The notes under the pieces were generated by a model. That model was not told the DNA's origin. It did no database searches and saw only the letters and a list, made by a program, of their open reading frames with translations. Below are positions 53,609-62,036 of a stretch of 64,000 bases of DNA, piece after piece. Each line of letters begins with the position of its first letter. Position 1 is the stretch's first letter. The stretch covers positions 153,940 to 217,939 of the forward strand of contig NZ_PYGD01000009.1 in the NCBI RefSeq assembly GCF_003014535.1. Reading direction: 5' to 3'. The position numbers and the translations under genes were made by a program. The DNA is from Taibaiella chishuiensis. GTDB taxonomy: Bacteria > Bacteroidota > Bacteroidia > Chitinophagales > Chitinophagaceae.

Positions 53609-53689
53609 TAGGCAGGCAACGACAGCAGTAAATAGGATCAAGTGCACATCCCCACCGACCAGATAAATATCATGGCGCACTATAAAAAG

Positions 53690-53715
53690 AAAGCCTGCAA
53701 CAGGTTGCAGGCTTT
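53690..53715 (-). terminator. Terminator of sod
   Basis: An eleven-pair perfect stem AAAGCCTGCAA / TTGCAGGCTTT with the loop CAGG, 28 bases after the sod stop. The T tail is weak. Confidence 0.82.
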
Positions 53716-53742
53716 GTATATTCGGTATGAATTGTAGTCCAA

Positions 53743-54348
53743 TTACAGGGCAGCTTCGTAGCGTTTGGCTACTTCGTCCCAGTTTACTACGCTCCAGATG
53801 GCTTTCAGGTAGTCCGGGCGTTTGTTCTGGTATTTCAGGTAGTAAGCGTGTTCCCATACGTCGATGCTAAAGATCGGTGTGCCTTTTACTTCAGCAACAT
53901 CCATCAGTGGGTTATCCTGGTTAGGGGTAGAGCTTACGTCCAGCTTGCCGTCTTTTACGATCAGCCAGGCCCAGCCGCTGCCGAAGCGGGTAGCGCCGGC
54001 AGTGCTCATTTTTTCTTTCAGGGCGTCGAGGCCACCGAAAGCTTCGTTGATCGCATCGGCCAGTTTGCCTTCCGGTGCTGCTTTAGCGCCGGGTGTCAGT
54101 ACGGTCCAGAACAGGGAGTGGTTAAAGTGACCGCCACCGTTGTTGCGTACGGCAGCAGGGTATTTGGAAATGTTTTTGATCAGGTCTTCGAGCGGAAGGT
54201 CGGCAGCGTCTGTGCCTTCGATAGCTTTGTTCAGGTTGTCTACATAAGCCTGGTGATGTTTGCCGTGGTGGATCTCCATGGTCTGTGCATCGATATGCGG
54301 CTCAAGCGCATTGTGGGCATAAGGCAAAGCCGGAAGTGTGTGTGCCAT
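53743..54348 (-). CDS. Superoxide dismutase, Mn/Fe family
   Basis: Converts superoxide to oxygen and hydrogen peroxide. The 201-residue protein has all four metal ligands: His27, His77 (in HFNHSLFW), Asp163 and His167 (in DVWEHAYYL). GGGHFNHS and Gln144 in TPNQDNP point to the Mn-type or cambialistic form, rather than the Fe-type with a Gln near the second ligand. No signal peptide, so cytoplasmic. Its 3' end is duplicated downstream. Confidence 0.95.
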   Translation of the reverse strand: MAHTLPALPYAHNALEPHIDAQTMEIHHGKHHQAYVDNLNKAIEGTDAADLPLEDLIKNISKYPAAVRNNGGGHFNHSLFWTVLTPGAKAAPEGKLADAINEAFGGLDALKEKMSTAGATRFGSGWAWLIVKDGKLDVSSTPNQDNPLMDVAEVKGTPIFSIDVWEHAYYLKYQNKRPDYLKAIWSVVNWDEVAKRYEAAL

Positions 54349-54526
54349 AAATCTTTAATTTATTGTTTGAATTTAGGATTGTGATAGCGGGTAAGCAGGC
54401 ATAAGCCCTTGCGCTTACCGGATCACAAAAGTACCATCTAAATGATGCACTTACAAATTGTAAACAATAATTTAAGTATATCCGGAAATCGAATGATTTT
54501 ATGCAACCTTGCGGCGCAGGTCATGT

Positions 54527-55234
54527 TTAGCCCTCGAGGTGTATCGAGAACACGATCATACGGGTGCTGATCCGGTCGATGGTATTGGACAGCGGGATCT
54601 GGACGTCTTTTGAATGCTCGTTCAGGAAGCCCTGGCTGATCTTGATCTCGGGCGAAAAGATAAAGTTGGGATAGAAGAACTCGAAGCCGAAGCCGATCTC
54701 CGCACCCACATCGATGGGTTTTACACGCAGGAATTCGTCCTGGCGGCGGCTGCGGGCATTGGAGGCCAGGTCATAATCAAACTTGCCGCCGATAAGGCCA
54801 TAGAACCGGAAGTTGCCGATACGGTCGCTCTTGAACTTGAGCTGTAAAGGCAGGTGCATATAGATAGATTCTACTTTTTCGGTCTTTTCTACATCGCTCT
54901 GATCAACGGTGGTAATCCCTTTTTCGGCAAAGAGCAGGGTTGGGATAAAACGGAGATCGACGAATCGCGTCAGCCGCAGGTTGCCCATGATACCCAGGTT
55001 GAAACCCGGTCCCCATTTGGGTTGTACCCGCTTAAAGGTGTCGTTTTGGGCAAAGCTCTGGGTATTGCTCATACGGAAAGACGAGTAGTTGGCTCCGAAC
55101 GTAATACCGAAATAGTACCATTTGGAATCGTGCTCCGGCATGTTGGGAATGCGGTGCTGTGCATGGAGTGTAACCGTTGCCAGCAACATTCCGAACAGGC
55201 ATAACAATCTTAATCCTTTCACTTTGCTTGTCAT
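54527..55234 (-). CDS. porT: PorT-family outer membrane protein of the type IX secretion system
   Basis: A 235-residue protein with a signal peptide (MLLATVTLHAQ) and an eight-strand-like barrel region. The start of the mature part, HDSKWYYFGITFGANYSSFRM, matches PorT/SprT of T9SS. The FIPTLLFAEKG and LQLKFKSDRIGNFRFYGLIGGKF stretches follow the same pattern. PorT is required for secretion of T9SS cargo; several cargo proteins lie in this window. It is 46 bases downstream of ubiE on the same strand, an adjacency I recall as widespread in Bacteroidota. No separate promoter is obvious, so it is likely read with ubiE. Confidence 0.85.
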   Translation of the reverse strand: MTSKVKGLRLLCLFGMLLATVTLHAQHRIPNMPEHDSKWYYFGITFGANYSSFRMSNTQSFAQNDTFKRVQPKWGPGFNLGIMGNLRLTRFVDLRFIPTLLFAEKGITTVDQSDVEKTEKVESIYMHLPLQLKFKSDRIGNFRFYGLIGGKFDYDLASNARSRRQDEFLRVKPIDVGAEIGFGFEFFYPNFIFSPEIKISQGFLNEHSKDVQIPLSNTIDRISTRMIVFSIHLEG

Positions 55235-55280
55235 ATGGGTACGAAGATAATAATTGTTTGCAGGAAAAGAAGGCCGGTGA

Positions 55281-56036
55281 TCAGCCTTTCTCCGCAGTGT
55301 ACAAAGTGGTAATACCGAAAGTAAGCGGCCTGGCTTTCACATTTTTATAGCCGCATTGTTCCAGTATTGTACAGAACTGGGCGCCTTCGGGAAATGCTGC
55401 AACCGATTCGGGTAAATAAGTATAAGCGGTTGCATCTTTCGATACGGTTTTGCCCAGTGCCGGCAGGATATAACGGAAGTAGAACTGGTATAATTGTTTG
55501 ACGGGAAATGTTTTTGGCTTGGAAAACTCGAGTATGGCTATACGTCCGCCGCTGCGCAGCACGCGATTCATCTGTTGCAGGCCTTTTTCGAGGTGTTCGA
55601 AATTGCGCACGCCATAAGCGCAGGTAATGGCGTCGAAGGCATTGTCGCTGAAGGGCAGCGCTTCGCTGTCGCCATACTGCAGGTTAATGATCCCATCCAG
55701 GTGCTTGTCCGCCAGTTTTTTACGGCCTATCTCCATCATGCCTTCCGAAATGTCCACACCCGTTACTTTGTCGGGGTTAAGCCGAAGGGCTGCGATGGCC
55801 AGGTCGCCAGTGCCTGTAGCTACATCCAGTATCTTTTTAGGCTGTATCGGGCGCAGGGTATTGATGGCTTTTTTACGCCATCCGCGGTCTATACCCATAG
55901 ACAGGAAATGATTCAGGAAATCGTAACGGCCGGCAATGCGGTCAAACATACCAGCTACCTGTTCTTTTTTGCTCAGGTCGGAACCGGGCAGTGGCATTAC
56001 TTTGGGCTTTGGCCCGGAAGAAGCGGATGAGTTCAT
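55281..56036 (-). CDS. ubiE: Demethylmenaquinone/ubiquinone methyltransferase
   Basis: Methylates demethylmenaquinol in the last step of menaquinone synthesis (Bacteroidota normally use menaquinone, so menG would also be an apt name). The 251-residue protein has VAGMFDRIAGRYDFLNHFLS near 27-46, the SAM-binding motif LDVATGTGDLA near 70-80, and the family signatures GVRNFEHLEKGLQQM and RSGGRIAILEFSKP. It ends FGITTLYTAEKG. It precedes porT in the same direction and follows dtd by 61 bases. Confidence 0.95.
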   Translation of the reverse strand: MNSSASSGPKPKVMPLPGSDLSKKEQVAGMFDRIAGRYDFLNHFLSMGIDRGWRKKAINTLRPIQPKKILDVATGTGDLAIAALRLNPDKVTGVDISEGMMEIGRKKLADKHLDGIINLQYGDSEALPFSDNAFDAITCAYGVRNFEHLEKGLQQMNRVLRSGGRIAILEFSKPKTFPVKQLYQFYFRYILPALGKTVSKDATAYTYLPESVAAFPEGAQFCTILEQCGYKNVKARPLTFGITTLYTAEKG

Positions 56037-56097
56037 TGCTGCAAAAATACGGCTAAAATAGGAACGGCTGTAATTATATTGTCGATACAGGCCGGGA

Positions 56098-56550
56098 TTA
56101 CAACTCGTTCCTGGAGTCGATAATGATCGTTACGGGACCGTCGTTGACCAGGTTTACCTGCATATCCGCGCCAAACTCGCCGGTGCCGATGCTGCGGCCC
56201 AGGTCCTGCTCCAGCTTTTTGATCATCTGTTCGTAAAGCGGGATCGCCTTTTCGGGTCTTGCCGCCCGGATAAACGAAGGCCGGTTGCCCTTGCGGGTAG
56301 CGGCATGCAGGGTAAACTGGCTCACCAGCAACAGGTCGCCGCCGGTATCGGCTACCGAGCGGTTCATGAGGCCTGCCTCGTCGGCAAAAATGCGCATCTG
56401 GATAATCTTGCTGCTCAGCCAGCTGATGTCCTGTTCGTTGTCGGCATCTTCGATACCCAGCAATACCAGTAGGCCGGGGCCTATGGCTGCTTTTTGCCGG
56501 CCGTCTATAGTAACGCCGGCTTCTTTTACCCGTTGAATGACTGCTCTCAT
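56098..56550 (-). CDS. dtd: D-aminoacyl-tRNA deacylase
   Basis: Removes D-amino acids (and glycine) mischarged on tRNA, protecting protein synthesis. The 150-residue length is standard. The two active-site motifs are present: LVSQFTLHA near 75-83 and NDGPVTIIIDS near 136-146, the latter carrying the GP motif (cross-subunit Gly-cisPro). It is upstream of ubiE on the same strand. Confidence 0.96.
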   Translation of the reverse strand: MRAVIQRVKEAGVTIDGRQKAAIGPGLLVLLGIEDADNEQDISWLSSKIIQMRIFADEAGLMNRSVADTGGDLLLVSQFTLHAATRKGNRPSFIRAARPEKAIPLYEQMIKKLEQDLGRSIGTGEFGADMQVNLVNDGPVTIIIDSRNEL

Positions 56551-56664
56551 GTTGAAAAAACGACCGCCGGCAGCGATTAAAACCGGTGTGGACCGGCCGT
56601 GTAGCTGTCGGCGGGAAATGGGATGATATAAATAGCGCCGGTAAAGCGGTGCTGGTTCTGTGTT

Positions 56665-58308
56665 TTAGAATGGTGCGTCTCCATCGTCCGGCGGCGGCTT
56701 AAAGCCTTTCAGTTTGGACTTGGAAGAGAATTCATCGTCTTCGAAATCCATATTGTTGGCCTTCGATTGCAGGGTCTGGAAACCGGGCGCTATGCTCAGC
56801 TTGCTGTTGCCAAAGTCATCGTCGCTCTGCCTGCGGAAGCCCGCCTGCGGATCGTCAAAGCCACCGGGGGCTGCAGGTCCTGCGCTCCAGTCGTCGGGCG
56901 GGAGCTCGATAAATTTCTGGTATTCCAGCAGGGCTTTCAATTTAACCGTATCCAGGCGACCATTACGGTGTTTGGCGATATTGATGTGGGTTTCGCCGTC
57001 TACCGGTTGTCCCTGTTCATCGTTGTTGATGCCATAGTATTCGGGACGGTAAATAAACATAACCATATCCGCATCCTGTTCGATCGCACCCGATTCCCTA
57101 AGGTCACTCAGCTGCGGGATCTTACCTTTATCGCCACCACGGGTTTCTACCGCACGGCTCAACTGCGACAGGGCCAGTACCGGCACGTTCAGCTCTTTGG
57201 CCAGCATTTTCAGCTCTCGCGATATCTTACTGATCTCCTGCTCGCGGTTACCGGCTTTATCCGATCCCTGCATCAGCTGCAGGTAATCGATAATGATCAT
57301 GCCGATATCGTTTTTGGTTTTCAGACGGCGGCACTTGGCCCGCAACTCGAAGATGTTCAGACCGGCCTGGTCATCGATAAAGATCGGGGCTTTGGCCAGG
57401 GGCTCCATACGCTGGGTGAGCTGGGTAAACTCGTAATCTTCCATACGGCCGCGGCTGATATTTTCGAGGCGTACCTCGGTAACGGCGCTCAGCATACGTT
57501 TTACGATCTGGGTATTACCCATCTCCAAAGAGAAGATGGCTACCCCTTTCGGTTTATGCGGGTCCATAGCGGCGTTCATGGCCAGGTTCAGGGCGAAGGC
57601 TGTTTTACCCACGGCCGGACGGGCCGCAAGGATGATCAGATCGCTCGGTTGCCAGCCGCCGGTAATGGCATCGAGGCTCGGGAAGCCCGACCGTACACCG
57701 GTTACATCGTCTTTCTCGTTCCGGGCTTTCGATACCTGCTCGATCGTTTCGACGATAATGTCCTGCATGCTCGAATAGTTCTTGCGCAGGAAGTTATTGC
57801 TGATTTCGAACAGGTCGGTCTCGGCCTTGTCCATCATGTCGAACACGTCGGTTTTGTCTTCGTAGGCATTGGTGATCATGTCGCCGCAGATCCGGATGAG
57901 TTCGCGCTGGATGTATTTTTCCATCACGATACGTGCGTGCGCGATCACGTGCGCGCTCGACACCACGCTCATGGTGAGCTTGGTGAGGAAGTAGGCCCCG
58001 CCTACCAGTTCGAGTTCGTCGCTGCGGCGCAGCTCCTCGGTAACGGTCAGCAGATCGACCACCTGGCCTTTTTCGGGCAGGCGGCGTATGGCCGAAAATA
58101 TACGCTGGTGCGCGTCTACATAAAAGCAATCGGGGGAGGTCAGTACTTCCAGTACATCCGAAAGTTTATCTTTCTCCAGCAGGATCGCACCTAACACAGC
58201 TTCTTCCAGTTCTCTGGCCTGGGGGGGCACCTTGCCATACATCACATTGCTCAGGTCGGACTTACGGCCCCGGGTTGTTCCCAGTTCTTTTTTAATGTTT
58301 AAGGACAT
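56665..58308 (-). CDS. dnaB: Replicative DNA helicase DnaB
   Basis: Ring helicase that unwinds DNA at the replication fork. The 547-residue protein has the N-terminal primase-interacting domain (PQARELEEAVLGAILLEKD near 28-46). The RecA-like domain follows, with Walker A ARPAVGKTAF near 231, the FSLEMGNTQIVKRML segment and the Walker B region with IIIDYLQLMQG. The C-terminal 80 residues are acidic and Gly/Pro-rich and look disordered, longer than in E. coli. There is no intein. The upstream intergenic region is unusually long (630 bases). Confidence 0.96.
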   Translation of the reverse strand: MSLNIKKELGTTRGRKSDLSNVMYGKVPPQARELEEAVLGAILLEKDKLSDVLEVLTSPDCFYVDAHQRIFSAIRRLPEKGQVVDLLTVTEELRRSDELELVGGAYFLTKLTMSVVSSAHVIAHARIVMEKYIQRELIRICGDMITNAYEDKTDVFDMMDKAETDLFEISNNFLRKNYSSMQDIIVETIEQVSKARNEKDDVTGVRSGFPSLDAITGGWQPSDLIILAARPAVGKTAFALNLAMNAAMDPHKPKGVAIFSLEMGNTQIVKRMLSAVTEVRLENISRGRMEDYEFTQLTQRMEPLAKAPIFIDDQAGLNIFELRAKCRRLKTKNDIGMIIIDYLQLMQGSDKAGNREQEISKISRELKMLAKELNVPVLALSQLSRAVETRGGDKGKIPQLSDLRESGAIEQDADMVMFIYRPEYYGINNDEQGQPVDGETHINIAKHRNGRLDTVKLKALLEYQKFIELPPDDWSAGPAAPGGFDDPQAGFRRQSDDDFGNSKLSIAPGFQTLQSKANNMDFEDDEFSSKSKLKGFKPPPDDGDAPF

Positions 58309-58712
58309 CGTTCTTTTTGGTTTAAAGCCATAACGGCCTTGTTTGCTACAACACTTAAAGTCGACGAACCCTTTCTTTATGTTCAGTGCGTAAACTGCTA
58401 CATCCGTAGATCACGGCTGCAGTTAATCCTGTTTTTTTGTTTTCAGAATCGTGCGTTTACGCAATACTTATTGATGGGTAATACTATGCTCCGTAAGCGC
58501 TTGCGAAAGGTAAAGCCAATATCGGTTGCGTCATCCGGATGGACGGTAATATCGTACGGTTCTATATTAAGAAAAGGTTAAATACTTTTTAAGGACGGCT
58601 AAGGTAAGTTCATTTTACGCGTCGGGGACACATTTAGGGAAATAAATTTTTGAAAACGGCTTGCACAGGTTATCCCCCGTTAATCATATGATTTGCCATT
58701 GATACGGGAAGT

Positions 58713-58721
58713 TTATCCACA
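58713..58721 (+). promoter_or_regulatory. DnaA box (TTATCCACA)
   Basis: A perfect match to the high-affinity DnaA consensus. A related TTATCCCCC lies 43 bases upstream in the same orientation at 58670. Two sites are too few for an origin by themselves, but DnaA control of dnaB is possible. Confidence 0.5.
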
Positions 58722-58747
58722 ATCCTGTACCAAATATAACGCTAATT

Positions 58748-58780
58748 CACAGCAAATGCACAGGTTGCTGTGCAAAAGTA
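58748..58780 (-). promoter_or_regulatory. Palindrome plus -7 box upstream of dnaB
   Basis: CACAGCAA (58748-58755) and TTGCTGTG (58765-58772) form an eight-pair inverted repeat with a nine-base loop. The minus-strand box TACTTTTG (58773-58780) touches it, so the expected start of transcription toward dnaB falls inside the palindrome. This looks like an operator or a 5'-end hairpin. The leader would be about 450 bases. Confidence 0.45.
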
Positions 58781-58841
58781 AGGTTAAGTTTTATTTGGAA
58801 AATGGATAGGAGATTAGTAGTATTTAGGAGTAAAACATTAG

Positions 58842-58849
58842 TACTTTTG
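58842..58849 (+). promoter_or_regulatory. -7 promoter box of rpe
   Basis: TACTTTTG, 89 bases before the rpe ATG. The leader can form a seven-pair hairpin at 58873-58891 with a GAAAA loop. Confidence 0.55.
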
Positions 58850-58938
58850 CAGGGAAAACCGGGGGGCGGAACCAGGGGCGAAAAGCCCTTGTCCTTTACC
58901 GGAATTTATCTTATATTACTCTTTTTAATTTATTTGAA

Positions 58939-59586
58939 ATGCCATTAATTGCCCCTTCTTTGCTTTCGGCCAATTTTCTGCGCCTGGAAGAAGATGTAGA
59001 CATGATCAACCGCAGCGAAGCAGACTGGCTGCACCTCGATGTAATGGACGGCCGTTTTGTGCCCAATATCAGTTTCGGCCTGCCCGTTATCGCTGCCGTA
59101 AACCGCAAAGCCACCAAAACGCTGGATGTGCACCTGATGATCGTAGAGCCGGAAAAATACATCAGCGACTTTGCCAAAGCCGGGGCGCATTATCTCTCCG
59201 TACATATAGAAGCCTGTAACCACCTGCACCGTACCGTGCAGATGATCCATGGCGAAGGCATGAAAGCCGGCGTGGCCATCAACCCGCATACACCGGTGCA
59301 CCTGCTTAAAGACATTATTGCAGACATTGACCTGGTGTGTATGATGAGTGTGAACCCCGGTTTCGGCGGACAGAAATTTATACCACATACCCTGAAGAAA
59401 ATAGCCGAACTGCGGGCGCTGATCAACGAAACAGGCAGCAAGGCTCTGATCGAGATCGACGGCGGTGTAACCCTGGAGAATGCGGGTACCATCGTTGCTG
59501 CAGGCGCCGATGTACTGGTTGCCGGTAATACGGTGTTCAGCGCAAGCGACCCGGTTGCCATGATCAGCCAGCTGAAAGCGATCTGA
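58939..59586 (+). CDS. rpe: Ribulose-phosphate 3-epimerase
   Basis: Interconverts ribulose 5-phosphate and xylulose 5-phosphate in the pentose phosphate pathway. The 215-residue TIM barrel has the metal and catalytic motifs HLDVMDGRFVPNISFG near 32-47, VHLMI near 65, and MSVNPGFGGQKFIP near 135-148, then EIDGGV and the phosphate-binding AGNTVF. All catalytic Asp and His residues expected from the family are present. It is monocistronic. Confidence 0.97.
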   Translation: MPLIAPSLLSANFLRLEEDVDMINRSEADWLHLDVMDGRFVPNISFGLPVIAAVNRKATKTLDVHLMIVEPEKYISDFAKAGAHYLSVHIEACNHLHRTVQMIHGEGMKAGVAINPHTPVHLLKDIIADIDLVCMMSVNPGFGGQKFIPHTLKKIAELRALINETGSKALIEIDGGVTLENAGTIVAAGADVLVAGNTVFSASDPVAMISQLKAI

Positions 59587-59610
59587 TCCATAATAAAATG
59601 ATTTCAATAC

Positions 59611-59643
59611 AAACAACGCCAGGCCTAGTGCCTGGCGTTGTTT
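59611..59643 (+). terminator. Terminator of rpe
   Basis: A fourteen-pair perfect stem AAACAACGCCAGGC / GCCTGGCGTTGTTT with a CTAGT loop. It may also serve the convergent propeller gene. Confidence 0.9.
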
Positions 59644-59682
59644 GTTACTGGTAGCAAGGTAAAGCACAAAGGAGGGTCTGCG

Positions 59683-61734
59683 CTACCGGATCAGCACGAG
59701 CGCTCCTTTGTGGTAATAAGGTTCGGGACGGGCATCGGTTTTGAACCGCAGTTCGTAAAAGTAATTGCCCATATCGGCCGGGGCGCCGTTATAGGTGCCA
59801 TCCCAGCCGCGGTCAAACTCGTTGTTGGATTTATAGATCATCTGTCCCCAGCGGTTATAGATAAGAAGGCTGTATTGCGCAGGCACGCAACCCAGTGCTA
59901 TCGTGGGTTTGAAGTAATCGTTGAGCCCGTCGTTATTGGGACTGAAGGCATTGGGTACCGATATATTGCAGGGACAATGCTCGCCGCCGATCCGGATGGT
60001 ATCGTGCTGCGGGCATCCCTCGGCCTCGAAGGTTACCGAATAGGTACCGGGACCATAGATATTTCTTTCGGGTATTATAGACTGGTCCTCCCACAGGTAA
60101 TTGCCGGCTTCTTTAGGTTGGATCGTTACGGGGAACCGTTGGTCACAGATCACCGTATCCGGTGGCAGTACCGCTATCGGCGACCGGAACCGGTAAATGA
60201 AGGTGTCGACCCGTATGTTGTTACAGCCCCCCTTATAGTAGACCCAGTATTTACCCGGTGTGCTGATCTGGCGCCGGTCGCCGGTTGTACCATCATTCCA
60301 TATATAACCGCTAAACCCGGGGCGCGCTTTTAAGGTCGTAGTACCTAATTGCATATCCGCTTCGCGGCAAAATACCGTATCGAAATACACGCTGGGTATG
60401 GTATCCATTTCCAGGTAAGGATATACGACATCGTTATTGGTGTATAACCTGCAGGATTCCGAAAGGGGCTTTGCCGGATCGAAGGCCACCTGTTGCCAAT
60501 CATTACCCGACGGACCTATAACACCTAGTTTCGTACAGGTGATCTGGCCAATCAATTTATATCTCATTTCTAAGTCGTGCGGATCGGGTTTGCTATAGGC
60601 CTCAGGGATATTGAAATATATTTTATTACCGTGGGGTTTAAGGAAAATAATGGGTGGGGTATAAACCGAATGTTTGAGCCGGTTGTATACCGGGTAGGTA
60701 ACCGGGAAAAGGCTACTCGTATGCCGCATGTTTTCGTTCAGCTCGTATTTGTGAAAAACGATGTTGTCGCCGGAGTTGTCTTGTTTATAAACGATATAAG
60801 CAGTATTGTCCGGCGTAAAGCAGCCATGTATATCCTTTTGCTCCGTTTCGCTCAGTAACACCGGGGGGTAGGCGCCTTCGGTAATGACGCCGTTGTCGGG
60901 ATCGAATTTAAAGAAATGTACCTGTGGTCTGGGGTAATAATCGATATAATTTAATGCGATGAAAGCGAGCGATTCCCGGTTGGGCGACACTTTGAAGTCC
61001 CAAAGCATATCCCACATGGTCGCTTTTTCGTGGTAGGAAATAACTGGTGTTGTATCGACGCCGGAAGCCGTAATGTGGTAGGCAGATAAGGTATAGGGTG
61101 TGTTGCCGATGTCTCCTGTAGTCGTAATCAGCCAGAGGTCGCAATTGTTGCCCGGTACAACATCAACGAGCTCCATATACTCATCAATGAATGCAGAATT
61201 GCGGATCAATATATTTTTTAATCCCGGTACTACGTCGCCCCGCCCGTTATTGAGTTTCATATCCACTACCGAATAAGCCAGGTCAAGGGCGCCTGTAATG
61301 GAAAAAACATAATATCTGTCGGGGTCCCGGATAAAGGGGGCGACGATCATATACTTTGCGTAGCCGTTGGCAAATACATCCAGGTTACCATTGGGCATCG
61401 GTTCCAGGTCGCGGTCATACAACCAGTAAGGGATGGCGATAAACCGGAGTGCCCCGGTCTCCGGATGAGAAACAGGGATCATATTTTCAAACCGGTATCC
61501 TTTCTGCCGTTCGTACTCGATTTTAAATCTCCCGCCCATCGTTTCCAGGAATTTTTCAGTCCGGGTTACTGTTGCTGGTGTTGTTTTAAGGTTGAGGCCC
61601 ATTTCGCCGAAGAACCAATTGCTGTTTGCATTAAGATGTATGCTCCGCTGGGCATGGAACTGGGCGCGGCTTTGCAGACCCGGGGCCAGGAGCAGCAGCA
61701 GGAGCGCAAGACCTTTTATGTGCTTAGATTTCAA
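59683..61734 (-). CDS. Secreted propeller protein with gliding-motility-type T9SS domain
   Basis: A 683-residue exported protein. The signal peptide is about 1-24 (LALLLLLLAPGLQSRAQ). Residues about 30-430 form a repeated strand-rich WD40/propeller-like region (FKVSPNRESLAFIALNY, then DIHGCFTPDNTAYIVYK). One or two Ig-like units follow (ARPGFSGYIWNDGTTGDR, TPGKYWVYYKGGCNN). The final 97 residues are the gliding-motility-associated C-terminal domain (VPNAFSPNNDGLNDYFKP, LLIYNRWGQMIYKS, GWDGTYNG), which targets T9SS. The start is a TTG at 61734 because a stop codon lies just upstream in frame (61744-61746) and no ATG is available. Function unknown. Confidence 0.85.
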   Translation of the reverse strand: MKSKHIKGLALLLLLLAPGLQSRAQFHAQRSIHLNANSNWFFGEMGLNLKTTPATVTRTEKFLETMGGRFKIEYERQKGYRFENMIPVSHPETGALRFIAIPYWLYDRDLEPMPNGNLDVFANGYAKYMIVAPFIRDPDRYYVFSITGALDLAYSVVDMKLNNGRGDVVPGLKNILIRNSAFIDEYMELVDVVPGNNCDLWLITTTGDIGNTPYTLSAYHITASGVDTTPVISYHEKATMWDMLWDFKVSPNRESLAFIALNYIDYYPRPQVHFFKFDPDNGVITEGAYPPVLLSETEQKDIHGCFTPDNTAYIVYKQDNSGDNIVFHKYELNENMRHTSSLFPVTYPVYNRLKHSVYTPPIIFLKPHGNKIYFNIPEAYSKPDPHDLEMRYKLIGQITCTKLGVIGPSGNDWQQVAFDPAKPLSESCRLYTNNDVVYPYLEMDTIPSVYFDTVFCREADMQLGTTTLKARPGFSGYIWNDGTTGDRRQISTPGKYWVYYKGGCNNIRVDTFIYRFRSPIAVLPPDTVICDQRFPVTIQPKEAGNYLWEDQSIIPERNIYGPGTYSVTFEAEGCPQHDTIRIGGEHCPCNISVPNAFSPNNDGLNDYFKPTIALGCVPAQYSLLIYNRWGQMIYKSNNEFDRGWDGTYNGAPADMGNYFYELRFKTDARPEPYYHKGALVLIR

Positions 61735-62036
61735 AGTTATCCGCTATTCAGTTATGATTGGCATGCAGGCATCAGTATGTGATTATACTGCCCCGGATGT
61801 CCAGCATACTTACAAGACACTTTATATCGCTTTGAGTACTATCAGGTTAGAACGCTGTGGTCATGCTTATCCACTGGTAGTATCGCTTAAACGATCATTT
61901 TCCCCGCAACAAAACCGTTAAACCGGCGTTGCGGGCTTGGGGAGGGCAGGGAATAACGGTATGTATAATACATAATTATCTTATGCATTTTCCTGTAAAA
62001 GCCGGACCTCATGTTTCGTAAAATACAACGGTGCCG
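61735..62036. other. Intergenic region between the two T9SS propeller genes
   Basis: 302 bases without a gene. A CCCGCAAC / GTTGCGGG hairpin lies near 61905-61937 but lacks a T tail on either side. A TAACTTTG match to the -7 consensus (61732-61739) overlaps the TTG start of the upstream-facing gene, so it cannot be that gene's promoter. Confidence 0.55.

Larger units (their letters stand above)
53269..53742. other. Gene-free region with 185-bp tandem duplication
   Basis: It contains no supportable gene. Most of it is two adjacent copies of a segment holding a hairpin repeat, spacer, the sod terminator and the 3' end of sod. The frame 53156-53857 on the minus strand is only the translation of these copies. 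Confidence 0.75.
53572..53756. repeat. Tandem duplication of sod 3' flank, copy 2
   Basis: The copy attached to the living sod gene. It spans a hairpin repeat, spacer, terminator and the last codons of sod. It is directly adjacent to copy 1. Confidence 0.92.
58309..58938. other. Long dnaB-rpe divergent intergenic region
   Basis: 630 bases with no gene I can support; a plus-strand frame at 58339-58581 shows no known family. It contains a perfect DnaA box (58713-58721), a second box-like site (58670-58678), a palindrome (58748-58772) touching a minus-strand -7 box (58773-58780), and the rpe promoter with a small leader hairpin (58873-58891). Confidence 0.7.

Noticed and set aside
53156..53857. 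Minus-strand frame with a repeated peptide
   Set aside because: The repeat is the translation of the 185-bp tandem duplication and overlaps the ABC exporter and sod.
56767..58194. 475-codon open frame on the plus strand
   Set aside because: Antisense to dnaB, with no recognisable domain.
58339..58581. 80-codon plus-strand frame between dnaB and rpe
   Set aside because: No known family, no -7 box close upstream, mixed Cys/Arg-rich sequence typical of chance translation.
61903..61938. Hairpin between the two T9SS propeller genes as a terminator
   Set aside because: The stem is good, but no T run follows on either strand.
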